A DNA stretch of 64,000 nucleotides from Treponema sp. (GCA_016293645.1 JAEDDW010000001.1:45812-109811); one strand, 5' to 3'; shown: positions 11,758 through 20,738, counted from the first letter of the stretch. Numbers and translations: made by a program. Notes: generated by a model from the letters alone, not told the origin.

Positions 11758-12421
11758 CTTCCCCATCATGTGCAAGAAGACTTGAACTTGTAACAACATC
11801 AATGGAAGCAATGGACTTTGCAAGTTCTGCTTCACTGTTCGTACGTACTTCTACAACAAGATCAGTCCTTTCATTGGAAAGGCTTCTGGATTTTACAGTG
11901 AAATATTTGCAGTATTTTTTTACTGTATCTATGATTAATTCTTCAGAATCATACCCTTTTGCACTTACCATAAGGATTTTAGGAGCCCTTGCAACGGGAC
12001 ATCGATCAAGTACAAAAAGAATTATTGTAAGCCAAAAAGTAAGAACACATGCTATTTCAGCAATACCGGCACCACAGATGATTCCCGTAGAGATGGCCCA
12101 GAACAAAAACACAAGATCCATAGGCTCTTTAATGGCAGTTCTGAAGCGAACGATAGAAAGAGCACCAACCATACCGAGGGACACAACAATGCTTGACTGT
12201 ATGGTAAGTATGACGGCAGTAGTTATGAGAACAAGTGCAGGAAGTGCAATATTGAAGGTCTTGGAATAGAATGTTTTCTTTGTAAGAATTCTATATGCTA
12301 CAAAAATATAAATAGCAAAAAAAGTAGCAATACCAAAAACAACAAGGATATTTATTGGAGAATTGTCATAGCGGCTGAATCCTTCAATAAAAGATTTCTT
12401 AAAGATGTCCTTAAAACCCAT
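11747..12421 (-). CDS. DUF4956 family membrane protein
   Basis: Four membrane segments lie within about residues 25-150, followed by a soluble C-terminal domain of about 75 residues. The stretch MVGALSIVRFRTAIKEP at the third/fourth segment is the hallmark of DUF4956, a family distantly like MgtC. The function is not known. The family is repeatedly encoded with VTC-domain polyphosphate polymerases and CotH proteins, as here, where it lies 15 bp downstream of the VTC gene on the same strand. A role as channel or membrane partner for the VTC-like enzyme is a reasonable guess only. Confidence 0.85.
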   Translation of the reverse strand: MGFKDIFKKSFIEGFSRYDNSPINILVVFGIATFFAIYIFVAYRILTKKTFYSKTFNIALPALVLITTAVILTIQSSIVVSLGMVGALSIVRFRTAIKEPMDLVFLFWAISTGIICGAGIAEIACVLTFWLTIILFVLDRCPVARAPKILMVSAKGYDSEELIIDTVKKYCKYFTVKSRSLSNERTDLVVEVRTNSEAELAKSIASIDVVTSSSLLAHDGEVTY

Positions 12422-12436
12422 TTTTTCCTCCGGGAC

Positions 12437-13144
12437 TTATAATGTCTGTTTCATATTAAATTTTCTACAGAGATAATATTTGGAAAAACTAGTCTGATGA
12501 AGCATTCCAGTCTGTAAAATTTCATATATATAATCAGGAAGCAATTCATCGAATTTTACTTCCACAAGATTAGTACCTTCCGGAAGTATAGGCCGAACAG
12601 GTAAATCCTCATCGAAAAATCTTGTAAAATCACTTCCGCTCCTGATGTTTCTGTCAAAGGTTACCCTTACATTTCCATCTTTATGGATAAAAGGAACCCT
12701 ATCATAGCAGACGATATTAACAGGCTTAAGCCTGCGGGTAAGAATTTCTGAATAAAATTTTTTATATAGAAATGAATCATCATCCTTAAAGACTAAATCA
12801 GTATTTTCCAGATCCATATTCATTAAAGCATTCAGCCTTTTCAAGGAAATGGCACAGGACTTCTTCAAACATTTTCCCTGTTTCCTTTGCTTTAACTCAA
12901 GGAAAATTCTGTCCGGACTGTTGTTATAGATTCTAATCCTGAATTTCTCCCTGGGATCAGTTCCATTTTCATTTTCATAATAACAGGTATTTTCCATATC
13001 ATCAAAATAAATGGAACGGATATGATAGAATCCATTTGGCCCTGTATGGCTATCCTTATTTAAAACCCTTTCTACCCTGTCTTCAAGAACCTGAAGAAGG
13101 TATTCCGGAGAAAAATATTTATATTCGTGTCGCCATTTATCCAT
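12437..13144 (-). CDS. VTC-like polyphosphate polymerase domain protein
   Basis: A 235-residue protein of the VTC (CYTH/TTM-like tunnel) family, whose yeast member Vtc4 makes polyphosphate from ATP. Visible features are the N-terminal RHEYKYF strand, YHIRSIYFDD, REKFRIRIYN, FLELKQR with alternating charged residues lining the tunnel, and VEVKFDE near the end. These basic/acidic strands are the tunnel-wall motifs. No SPX domain is present. It is first in a two-gene operon with DUF4956, and its promoter region carries a large palindrome. No ribosome site precedes the ATG. Polyphosphate synthesis is inferred from the family and not proven for bacterial members. Confidence 0.85.
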   Translation of the reverse strand: MDKWRHEYKYFSPEYLLQVLEDRVERVLNKDSHTGPNGFYHIRSIYFDDMENTCYYENENGTDPREKFRIRIYNNSPDRIFLELKQRKQGKCLKKSCAISLKRLNALMNMDLENTDLVFKDDDSFLYKKFYSEILTRRLKPVNIVCYDRVPFIHKDGNVRVTFDRNIRSGSDFTRFFDEDLPVRPILPEGTNLVEVKFDELLPDYIYEILQTGMLHQTSFSKYYLCRKFNMKQTL

Positions 13145-13156
13145 TTTTATACATAT

Positions 13157-13180
13157 AAGTTACCGAATGTTCGGTAACTT
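13157..13180. promoter_or_regulatory. 24-bp palindromic operator upstream of the VTC/DUF4956 operon
   Basis: Arms AAGTTACCGAA (13157-13167) and TTCGGTAACTT (13170-13180) are perfect inverted copies around a 2-bp centre. The ACCGAA-TG-TTCGGT core resembles TetR-family operators. On the minus strand it directly follows and overlaps by one base a TTGACA -35 box (13185-13180) and ends 13 bp before the VTC start, so a bound protein would block RNA polymerase. No TetR gene is in the window. Confidence 0.65.
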
Positions 13181-13244
13181 GTCAATACATATCGGTATTT
13201 CAATACTGATTTAAATAAAAAAGTAATTGTGCTATTATAATGAA

Positions 13245-14360
13245 ATGAAAGTTGCAATTGTACATGACTGGCTGGTGACCTATGGTGGTGCAGAACGTGT
13301 TGTAGAGCAGATGCTCAAGATGTATCCAGAGGCAGATATCTTTACCCTTGTATACGATGAGAAAAAAATGGGGAAGATTTTTCCAAAGGGAAAGATACAC
13401 ACTTCCTTTGTCCAGAAAATTCCAAAGGCAACAAAACTTTATACTAAATTTCTTTCGCTCATGCCAAAAGCTTTTGAGGGTTTCGACCTTACATCCTATG
13501 ACCTTGTAATTGCAAGTTCCTCAAGCTGTGCCAAAGGTGTCATCACATCTCCAGACACAGCTTTCGTCGCATACATCCACTCCCCTATGCGCTATGCCTG
13601 GGATCTTTACTATGATTATTTCAAGCGCTCGGGAAAAATCACAAAATTATTCATGAAGCTTCAGATGCCTGCAATCCGTCAGTGGGATTTCCTTTCAAGC
13701 CAAAGGATCAATACACTCGTAGCAAATTCATCTTACATAAAGAAAAGGATAAAAAAATTCTGGAACAGGGATGCGAAAGTGATTTTTCCTCCGGTAGATA
13801 CAGACAGACTTTCGCCAAACAATCTGCCGGCTGAAGATTTCTATGTGGTGTTCAGCCGTTTTGTCAGCTACAAGAGAGTTGACCTTGCGATTTCTACCTG
13901 CGGTCAGCTTGAGAAAAAACTTGTGGTGATCGGAAGCGGAAGCCAGGAAGCAGAACTTAAAGCCCTTGCTTCAAAATACAGAAATGCGGACATAACTTTC
14001 ACAGGCAGGATCAGTGACGAAGAAGTCAAGTCATATCTCCAGAAATGCCGTGCAATGATTTTCTCCGCAGAAGAGGATTTCGGAATCATTCCTGTTGAAT
14101 GTCAGGCCTGCGGACGTCCTGTAATCGCTTTTGGAAAAGGCGGAGCACTGGAGACTGTCGTAGACGGAACCACTGGAATTTTCTTTGAGCAGCAGACGGA
14201 AGATTCCTTGAAGAAGGCAATCCTCAAATTTGAAGATCTTGATAAAGATGGAACTTTTAAAACCGATGTGATAACAAACCATGCACGAAAGTTCAGCAGT
14301 GAAAGATTCAGAAAGGAACTTCAGGCTGTAATCGATGAAACACTTAGTGAAGTCAGATAA
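13245..14360 (+). CDS. Glycosyltransferase, GT4 family
   Basis: It begins MKVAIVHDWL and soon reads YGGAERV, a typical start for GT4 enzymes that build O-antigen or capsule chains. The donor-binding domain has FSRFVSYKRVDLAI, GRISDEEV and AEEDFGIIPVE, the last carrying the E(x7)E sugar-nucleotide site. The start at 13245 is preferred over a TTG at 13227 because it matches family starts. No ribosome site is visible; a TATAAT hexamer lies 3 bp upstream (13236-13241), too close for a normal leader. It is followed after 12 bp by another glycosyltransferase. Sugar specificity cannot be read from sequence. Confidence 0.88.
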   Translation: MKVAIVHDWLVTYGGAERVVEQMLKMYPEADIFTLVYDEKKMGKIFPKGKIHTSFVQKIPKATKLYTKFLSLMPKAFEGFDLTSYDLVIASSSSCAKGVITSPDTAFVAYIHSPMRYAWDLYYDYFKRSGKITKLFMKLQMPAIRQWDFLSSQRINTLVANSSYIKKRIKKFWNRDAKVIFPPVDTDRLSPNNLPAEDFYVVFSRFVSYKRVDLAISTCGQLEKKLVVIGSGSQEAELKALASKYRNADITFTGRISDEEVKSYLQKCRAMIFSAEEDFGIIPVECQACGRPVIAFGKGGALETVVDGTTGIFFEQQTEDSLKKAILKFEDLDKDGTFKTDVITNHARKFSSERFRKELQAVIDETLSEVR

Positions 14361-14372
14361 GGAATCATTTCT

Positions 14373-15377
14373 ATGAAAATTGCAGTTGACATGCGTATGA
14401 GCGGCAAAAGCGGCATAGGAACTTTCCTTGATGAAATTGTTCCCTACTTTAAAAACAGTGCCCATGAGTTTTATTTTTCAAATCCAGACGTAAAAACTTT
14501 TTCCATGAAAGAGATTTTTTGCTTTCCTAAGGATGAACTTGAAAGAATAAATTCCTGCGATGCTTATTTTACACCCTACTGCAATATTCCAGGCGGAATT
14601 AAAATTCCTGTTTTTTCTACAATCCACGATGTTGTTTTTCTTGACGTCAAAGGACTTTCTTCCACAGCCGGAACTATGATACGCAAGTTTTTTTACAGAC
14701 GCTCCATAAAAAAATCCAGGGCAATTTTTACAGTATCCGAGTTCAGCAGACAGAGAATAATAGAAAATCTTAAATGCAAAAAAGAAATCAAGGTCGTGCA
14801 CAATGGTGTTCCATCCTATTTTGAAAATCTCGTACCTTGTTCCGAAAAAGAAAACTATATCATCTACATAGGAAACATAAAAAAACACAAAGGCCTTTCA
14901 ATTCTTCTTGAAGCTTTCAAAAAAGTCCTTCAGGTAGAAAACAACCTGAAACTTATGCTTGTTGGTTCCAATGAAAACTTCAGGTCCCAGGATAATTCCA
15001 TTTATTCAATGATAGAGAAAATAAATGCCGTCAGTCATGATTCCGTAGTTTTCACAGGATTTGTCGAAAATGAGAAACTCAAGCAGCTTCTGGCTAAGGC
15101 AAAAATGCTGGTCCAGCCTTCTCTTTATGAAGGTTTCGGCATACCTCCACTCCAGGCCCTTAAATGCGGAACCAACGCAGTCATTTCGGATATTCCTGTC
15201 TTCCGTGAAATCTACGGACAATTGCCGGTAGTTTTTTTCAAGTCTTCCGATTCCACCGACCTGTCAAAAAAAATACTCGAAACCCTCAATAGGTCGTCAC
15301 CAAAGAATCTTACCGACATCTACTCCTACGAAAAAACAGCAGGTGCCATCATCGATTTCATTGAAAGCAAACTCTAG
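14373..15377 (+). CDS. Glycosyltransferase, GT4 family
   Basis: A 334-residue GT-B enzyme, shorter than its neighbour. The N-terminus MKIAVDMRMSGKSGIGTF has the glycine-rich acceptor-side loop. Further on are FSTIHDVVFLD, VSEFSRQRI, GNIKKHKGL and PSLYEGFGIPPLQAL, the last matching the donor-site motif of the glycosyltransferase at 8223. AAGGA lies before the ATG. It is 12 bp downstream of the previous glycosyltransferase and precedes the WbaP-like transferase, so the three likely act on the same lipid-linked glycan. Acceptor and sugar are unknown. Confidence 0.87.
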   Translation: MKIAVDMRMSGKSGIGTFLDEIVPYFKNSAHEFYFSNPDVKTFSMKEIFCFPKDELERINSCDAYFTPYCNIPGGIKIPVFSTIHDVVFLDVKGLSSTAGTMIRKFFYRRSIKKSRAIFTVSEFSRQRIIENLKCKKEIKVVHNGVPSYFENLVPCSEKENYIIYIGNIKKHKGLSILLEAFKKVLQVENNLKLMLVGSNENFRSQDNSIYSMIEKINAVSHDSVVFTGFVENEKLKQLLAKAKMLVQPSLYEGFGIPPLQALKCGTNAVISDIPVFREIYGQLPVVFFKSSDSTDLSKKILETLNRSSPKNLTDIYSYEKTAGAIIDFIESKL

Positions 15378-15410
15378 ATACTTTTGTATGGTCATCAACA
15401 AAAACATAAA

Positions 15411-15439
15411 TGGACATATTTTGTTTTTTTGAATATAAT
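15411..15439 (+). promoter_or_regulatory. Promoter placed for a leaderless wbaP transcript
   Basis: TGGACA (15411-15416), a 17-bp spacer and TATAAT (15434-15439) make a near-consensus sigma70 promoter. The ATG at 15446 begins 6 nt after the -10 box, where transcription would start. No ribosome site is present, so the message is probably leaderless. Confidence 0.6.
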
Positions 15440-15445
15440 TTAATC

Positions 15446-16882
15446 ATGGGAAAAAAATTAGAAACTCAATTCGAACAGTCCATCAAATCTCAATACAAAT
15501 CAACAAGTTCATTCATCAGCGGTTGTGCACTGGCTTTGTTTGATGCACTCGCTTTCATGCTCTCCATCTGCATCGGTTTCTTCATCATAAATGCCATAGA
15601 CCATTCCTGGATTGATTTCAAATCCTTCATAAAATATTCCATATTCATGCCGTTTATTTTTGCTGTTTTTTATGCAGCCGGCCTCTACCCTGGAATTCTA
15701 CTTGCACCGGAAGATGAAGTAAAAAGATTTTCCATGTGTTCCTTCTTCTCATTGATGGGAGAAGCATTTGCCCTGATGACGATCAAGTCGACCAGGGACT
15801 TCATTCCGATCGCCGTAGCCCTTGTAATCGCCTGGCCTATTGCCACTATCCTTTTGCCGATGGGACGCGAAATCGCACGCAGACTCTACAGCAGATGGAA
15901 CTGGTGGGGAGTTCCGGCTGTAATCTACAGCAAGGGAACACAGGGCAACGTCATAGCCGATCGTCTTCTTACAAGAAAATATCTTGGATACAGGCCTGTC
16001 CTGATTATTACAGACACCCCTTTCCATGATACTGAATACAATGGCATTCCAATCCGTGAAAGGACACAGGATGTCGTTGATGCAATAAACAAATTGAAGC
16101 TCAAGGTTGCAATCATCTGTGGCTATGACAGGAACATAGAGCTTATCCAGACAAACTACAGATACATTATCAGAGTACCAAAAAAACAGTTTAACACTAC
16201 AATGTCACTTCACATGAAGGACTTTGGTGGTATCCTTGGCTTCTCATCGACAAATTACCTTACTAAGGCAGGTGCAGTTTCAATCAAACGTTTCATAGAT
16301 ATTCTTCTCTGTCTTGTTGCGTCACCTGTAGTTTTGCCTTTGACAATAGTCATAGCAATAATCATCAAGGCAACATCCCCAGGTCCGGTTTTCTTTGGAC
16401 ACAAGCGTGTAGGAAGATGGCATAAGGAAATGAAGTGCTGGAAATTCCGTTCCATGTGTATCGACGCTGATGTAAAGCTTAAGGAAATTCTTGAAAATGA
16501 TCCTGTCCGCGCAGCTGAATGGGAAAAAGACAGGAAATTCACGGACGACCCTAGAGTCACCAAATTCGGGAAATTCCTTAGAAAAACAAGCCTTGATGAG
16601 ATTCCTCAGCTTTGGAATGTTTTCTGCGGCCAGATGTCTCTCGTAGGTCCACGTCCTGTCACAGAACCTGAACTCACAAAATACAAGCAGTTCTCTGAAT
16701 TTGTACTTTCAGTCAAGCCAGGTCTCAGCGGAATGTGGCAGATTTCCGGTAGAAGTGATACAGGATATGAAGAAAGAGTAAATCTTGATACTTACTATAT
16801 CCAGAACTGGTCCATATGGCTTGATCTTTGGATCATAATCAAGACTTTTGTTGTTGTTGTAAAAGGCAAAGGGGCCTACTAA
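15446..16882 (+). CDS. WbaP-like polyprenyl-phosphate sugar-phosphate transferase
   Basis: This membrane enzyme starts glycan assembly by moving a sugar phosphate from a nucleotide sugar to undecaprenyl phosphate. Four N-terminal membrane segments are followed by a CoA-binding-like domain (residues about 130-260). A fifth hydrophobic segment (about 285-305) leads into the catalytic domain with SPGPVFF, KCWKFRSM, DDPRVTKFG, RKTSLDEIPQLWNV and LVGPRP. This is the full WbaP/WcaJ layout. The start at ATG 15446 is chosen over one at 15410 because a promoter lies over the earlier start. It is immediately followed by an outer-membrane protein gene. The sugar may be galactose or glucose. Confidence 0.9.
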   Translation: MGKKLETQFEQSIKSQYKSTSSFISGCALALFDALAFMLSICIGFFIINAIDHSWIDFKSFIKYSIFMPFIFAVFYAAGLYPGILLAPEDEVKRFSMCSFFSLMGEAFALMTIKSTRDFIPIAVALVIAWPIATILLPMGREIARRLYSRWNWWGVPAVIYSKGTQGNVIADRLLTRKYLGYRPVLIITDTPFHDTEYNGIPIRERTQDVVDAINKLKLKVAIICGYDRNIELIQTNYRYIIRVPKKQFNTTMSLHMKDFGGILGFSSTNYLTKAGAVSIKRFIDILLCLVASPVVLPLTIVIAIIIKATSPGPVFFGHKRVGRWHKEMKCWKFRSMCIDADVKLKEILENDPVRAAEWEKDRKFTDDPRVTKFGKFLRKTSLDEIPQLWNVFCGQMSLVGPRPVTEPELTKYKQFSEFVLSVKPGLSGMWQISGRSDTGYEERVNLDTYYIQNWSIWLDLWIIIKTFVVVVKGKGAY

Positions 16883-18466
16883 TTGCATCACAGAAAGGTT
16901 CTTTTTCTTGCCATTGTCTTTTCCGGACTGATACCATTTTCTATATCTGCTGAAAAATTCAAGATTGATGAAATCACTCTTGAGTCAAAGGGAAAGACAA
17001 AAAGTGAATTCCTGATTGAAAAAATTCCTCCTGTCAACAAAACTGTTGTCTTTGAAAGCCTTGATGATCTTGAATCTTACCTGAATGAAATAAGACAGAA
17101 CCTTGAAAACACAAAGCTTCTTGAAGGACTGGAATTTACCTACGAAACATCAGGAATTCAGAATGGCATCTCACTAGTAAAGGCTGTATACTCCTTTTAT
17201 GACTCTACATCTCTTTTGATACTTCCGAAACCAAGTTATGATTCCAATAAAGGTGCGGAACTTGAAATCGCATTGAAGGACAACAACTTTCTTGGATTTA
17301 CAAACACACTTTCATCTGGTCTTACCTTAAATTTTGGCGACGAAGACGAACCTGAAAGATTTTCAAAATTCACTCCTGGTTTTAAATTCGACTACTCCCT
17401 CCCTTTCAGGATTTCAAAATCAAAAAACCAGTTTTTAACTTCCCTTGATTTTCATTGGTGTGTTGAAAAAACGCTGCCTTATTTCACATATACGACGGGC
17501 GCAGTTTTTGGAATACCCTTTGGAAAAGATAATCAGAATGAAATTGATTTTACATTCAAACAATCGATCATCAGGGATACGGATTATTGCAAATACAACG
17601 ATGAATTCTATTTTGTGGAGTATGGAGAAGTTGCAGTCCCTCTGGCAATAGCCGATATAGATCTTTCCACAAAGCTTTATTACAGGCCTGTCATATCAAT
17701 CAACCACAACTGGGACAAAGACGGAATCAGTGAACTCAATCTGGATTTAAGGCAGACTCCTCTTTTAAAACCAGGAAATGAACTTTATGCACAGCGCATT
17801 GACTGGACCAATGACAACAACTTCAGAAACGGATATAGTTTTCTTTTAGGAACATACCTTGGACTTGATTTGCACAGAAAAAAACATGAAGATGTTTTAG
17901 TTCCATCCATAGAAGCCGCTCTTAAACTTTACAAGGCTTTTGAACACGCAGCCATAAACACAAGCATACAGATTCTTGCAAGCCACAACTACAGATATAA
18001 TATCGGAAAATTCATCAGAGGTGCCCTTGACAAGTCGGAATTTTCAGACGGCATAATTGTTGATGACAGAAACTATGCCTTTGTGACTCCCTCTGCACTT
18101 ATTCTGAATCTTGATTTTCCGTTCCATATTGTTTCAACAGACTGGGTAAGATTTTTCAACCAGGCAGGAATGAAAAATGAAAAACTGCTTTCAATGATGA
18201 ATTTTGAAATGCAGCTTGGACCTTTCATTGATGTTGCCCTAATTGACAATCGCGGAACAGAAAATAAATTCAGCTTGAAGGAAGGTATATATACATCCGG
18301 AATTGAACTCCTCGTCTACCCGACAAAATGGAAAAGCTTTGTCATCAGAGGCAGTCTCGGATTTGACATCTCCAAAAAATTTCTTGATGGGAAATATGGA
18401 TTTGACAGTTCCTGGAGAGATGGAAAAGACTGGGAATGTTACATTGGCCTTGGACTTCATTTCTAG
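16883..18466 (+). CDS. Outer-membrane beta-barrel protein with N-terminal periplasmic domain
   Basis: It starts at TTG directly after the wbaP stop. AAAGGGG 8 nt upstream and a well-formed signal peptide (cleavage near SISA/EKF) support that start. About 85 residues of periplasmic domain with a POTRA-like beginning (KIDEITLES) are followed by long alternating hydrophobic/polar strands rich in aromatics. The last residue is Phe, as expected for a barrel insertion signal. This suggests an Omp85/BamA-related surface protein, though I see no definite Omp85 motif. It is coupled to the glycan-initiating transferase, so a role in surface polymer display or export is possible but unproven. Confidence 0.65.
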   Translation: MHHRKVLFLAIVFSGLIPFSISAEKFKIDEITLESKGKTKSEFLIEKIPPVNKTVVFESLDDLESYLNEIRQNLENTKLLEGLEFTYETSGIQNGISLVKAVYSFYDSTSLLILPKPSYDSNKGAELEIALKDNNFLGFTNTLSSGLTLNFGDEDEPERFSKFTPGFKFDYSLPFRISKSKNQFLTSLDFHWCVEKTLPYFTYTTGAVFGIPFGKDNQNEIDFTFKQSIIRDTDYCKYNDEFYFVEYGEVAVPLAIADIDLSTKLYYRPVISINHNWDKDGISELNLDLRQTPLLKPGNELYAQRIDWTNDNNFRNGYSFLLGTYLGLDLHRKKHEDVLVPSIEAALKLYKAFEHAAINTSIQILASHNYRYNIGKFIRGALDKSEFSDGIIVDDRNYAFVTPSALILNLDFPFHIVSTDWVRFFNQAGMKNEKLLSMMNFEMQLGPFIDVALIDNRGTENKFSLKEGIYTSGIELLVYPTKWKSFVIRGSLGFDISKKFLDGKYGFDSSWRDGKDWECYIGLGLHF

Positions 18467-18492
18467 GCGGACCGCACACATTCCTGATTGGA

Positions 18493-19620
18493 TCAATCGC
18501 TTACAGTGTTTGTAATAATTATCTCAGACGCATAACGGCGCCAGTATTCTTCCGGCTCACTTTCTGAAAGAACAAGCAGCAGTTTTCTTGCAAAAAGAAT
18601 CTTTCCATTCGAACCTGCCGACTCTGCAAAACTACAGAAAAGCTTCCAGACATTATTACGGCTGCCCCATTCAACTATATCCGGATATCTTTCACACAGT
18701 TTCAGAAGATGGCCCAGTCCGTGAAATTCAAAGTCATTCATCCTCTGGCCGATGACATCCTCAAGCTTTGTTACAGCCATTATGCTAGCAAGGGAAGTAC
18801 ATCTCAAAGTCTTTTCATTCTCACCCATCTCTTTATAGAATTCAGAAAGTTCAATAAGGGCTTTCATCGCAAGAGTATTATCACATCGATAAAGCAGAAA
18901 GAATTTGTCGACAGATTCACCTGTATCTCCGTCAATTATTCTTCTCAAAGATTTCATGAATCCATGATCGTTATACTGCTCACAATCCTTGACAACAAGG
19001 AGCATGTATTTCTCGAAATCTTCATATCTTCCAAGATCCTTGGACAGGTCAGCGATATTATAAAGAAGATCGTATTTTTCCATCGGAACATCAAGATTGA
19101 TGCTATATTCATAAGCAGACTTCATGTAACCAAGGGCAATTTCCAATTCACCTTCAAGGCGATATATTCTACCGAGAAGAAAATCAGCCTCAGGATAATG
19201 GGAAAACACCGGAATGTATTCGAAAACTTTAGCATAGCTGTTCTTGAAATATCCAGAACCGATTTTATCAAAATGATAATTTATGATTTCCAAAGCATCA
19301 TTCAACCCAAGTTCCTTCAATACAGGCATCACCCTGTCCAGATCATCACCGGCTCTTCTGACCCTTGCTTTTTTCAATGTAGATTCGAGAATATAGGTCT
19401 GCCACTGGGCATCCTGCATCCTTATATGACGGCTTTTTTCGGCATACTCGATGGCTGTTCCATAATCCTTCATTTCAAAGGCTGTAACAGCAGTTTTCAA
19501 CGCGCGCCATGCTTCCTGTCCCTTCTGAACCTTACGGGGAACACTTTGAGCACAAAGAAATGCAGAAATCGCAAGAGAAACAAAAATGAATACTATAGTT
19601 TTAACAATTCGTTCTTTCAT
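18493..19620 (-). CDS. Periplasmic TPR-repeat protein, unknown function
   Basis: A signal peptide (hydrophobic stretch to about residue 23, ending FLCAQS) is followed by helical repeats with TPR spacing, for example AFEMKDYGTAIEYAEKS, FLLGRIYRLEGELEIAL and ALIELSEFYKEMGENEKTL. Such proteins act as scaffolds for envelope complexes. The ATG at 19620 is preferred over TTG at 19626; it lies 3 nt after the ispG stop, so the two are probably cotranscribed. Its 3' end faces the barrel-protein gene across 26 bp. No enzymatic motif is visible. Confidence 0.75.
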   Translation of the reverse strand: MKERIVKTIVFIFVSLAISAFLCAQSVPRKVQKGQEAWRALKTAVTAFEMKDYGTAIEYAEKSRHIRMQDAQWQTYILESTLKKARVRRAGDDLDRVMPVLKELGLNDALEIINYHFDKIGSGYFKNSYAKVFEYIPVFSHYPEADFLLGRIYRLEGELEIALGYMKSAYEYSINLDVPMEKYDLLYNIADLSKDLGRYEDFEKYMLLVVKDCEQYNDHGFMKSLRRIIDGDTGESVDKFFLLYRCDNTLAMKALIELSEFYKEMGENEKTLRCTSLASIMAVTKLEDVIGQRMNDFEFHGLGHLLKLCERYPDIVEWGSRNNVWKLFCSFAESAGSNGKILFARKLLLVLSESEPEEYWRRYASEIIITNTVSD

Positions 19621-19622
19621 TA

Positions 19623-20735
19623 TCAAAGGGACTCCAACTCTTCACCGAATACTATATCGGCATCTTTGGAGTCAATTGTTCGTACTATTTTTCCTTTTTT
19701 GAAAATTATGCATTTATCCTTTCCGCCTGCTATTCCAAGGTCTGCATGTTTTCCTTCTCCAGGGCCATTGACAACACATCCCATCACAGCAATCGTCACA
19801 TCCTTTTTCATCGAAAGAAGACGATTCTGCCATCTGTCGACAAATCCGTGGACATCAAAACCAAGTCGACCGCATCTAGGGCAACTTATGATTGTAACAC
19901 CACCTTGCCTCAAGCCACATTCGTGCAAGATCTCCCTTCCTGTAATGACTTCATTTTCAGGAGCGGAACTTAAACTGACTCTTATAGTCGAACCTATACC
20001 TTCCCTGAGAAGATGAGTGAATGCCATTGTCGATTTTACGATTCCGGTAATCAGAGGCCCTGCTTCCGTTACTCCGATATGAAGGGGAACATCGCTTACC
20101 TTTGCGAATTCCTCATTGGCTTCAATAGTTTCATCAACAGAACTGGCCTTCATGCTTACGACATAGTTTGTAAAACCAAGCTCCTCAAAAACTTCAGCTT
20201 CCCTCAATGCAGTGTCTGCCAAGGCTTTAGCGCGTGTAATTGTTCCGGCTAAAACCTTTTCCTCAAGATCTTTTGGAAGACTGCCTGAATTCACTCCGAT
20301 TCTAATGGCGGCCTTTTTTCCCTTACATGCTTCAACAACAGCCTTGACTCTTTCTATGTCACCGATATTGCCAGGGTTTATACGGATGACCGGAACCGTA
20401 CCCTTTAGGCATTCCAGAGCAAGCTTGTAGTCAAAATGAATGTCGGCAACCAGCGGAACATCTGTGTGCGATTGAATGACACAAAGTCCATGGGCACTTT
20501 CCATATCAGGCACAGCAAATCTGATGATGTCGCAGCCAAGAGATTTAAGGTTGTTGATCTCCTTTAAAATCGAATTCAGCTTTTCAGAATTTTCAGTGAC
20601 ATCTGTAATACCATCCTTCCACATGGTCTGGATCGTAACGGGATTGTCACCACCAATAAGAATTTTCCTGATTCCGTTTTCCCCACCAATAGAAACAACT
20701 CGAGGTGATTTGAAAATCTTTTCCATCTTTTTCAT
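19623..20735 (-). CDS. ispG: 4-hydroxy-3-methylbut-2-enyl diphosphate synthase
   Basis: IspG (GcpE) is the iron-sulfur enzyme that makes HMBPP in the non-mevalonate isoprenoid pathway. The N-terminal TIM barrel carries VTIQTMWKDG, RFAVPD and INPGNIGD. The C-terminal domain has the cluster cysteines in SCPRCGR and MGCVVNGPGE. Length (370 residues) is normal for the shorter bacterial form without the plant-type insert. It lies between feoB and the TPR gene; a nearby iron uptake operon is convenient for an Fe-S enzyme, but I see no shared regulatory site. Confidence 0.95.
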   Translation of the reverse strand: MKKMEKIFKSPRVVSIGGENGIRKILIGGDNPVTIQTMWKDGITDVTENSEKLNSILKEINNLKSLGCDIIRFAVPDMESAHGLCVIQSHTDVPLVADIHFDYKLALECLKGTVPVIRINPGNIGDIERVKAVVEACKGKKAAIRIGVNSGSLPKDLEEKVLAGTITRAKALADTALREAEVFEELGFTNYVVSMKASSVDETIEANEEFAKVSDVPLHIGVTEAGPLITGIVKSTMAFTHLLREGIGSTIRVSLSSAPENEVITGREILHECGLRQGGVTIISCPRCGRLGFDVHGFVDRWQNRLLSMKKDVTIAVMGCVVNGPGEGKHADLGIAGGKDKCIIFKKGKIVRTIDSKDADIVFGEELESL

Positions 20736-20738
20736 CCT

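Noticed and set aside
13227..13244. TTG at 13227 as start of the GT4 gene
   Set aside because: The ATG at 13245 aligns with family starts; the upstream codons add nothing and include a TATAAT hexamer.
15410..15445. ATG at 15410 as start of the WbaP-like gene
   Set aside because: It would lie one base before the -35 box of a near-consensus promoter whose expected start point is the ATG at 15446.
18709..20016. Plus-strand open frame of 435 codons
   Set aside because: It is antisense to the TPR gene and ispG, both clearly coding; its translation has no recognisable domain and odd composition.
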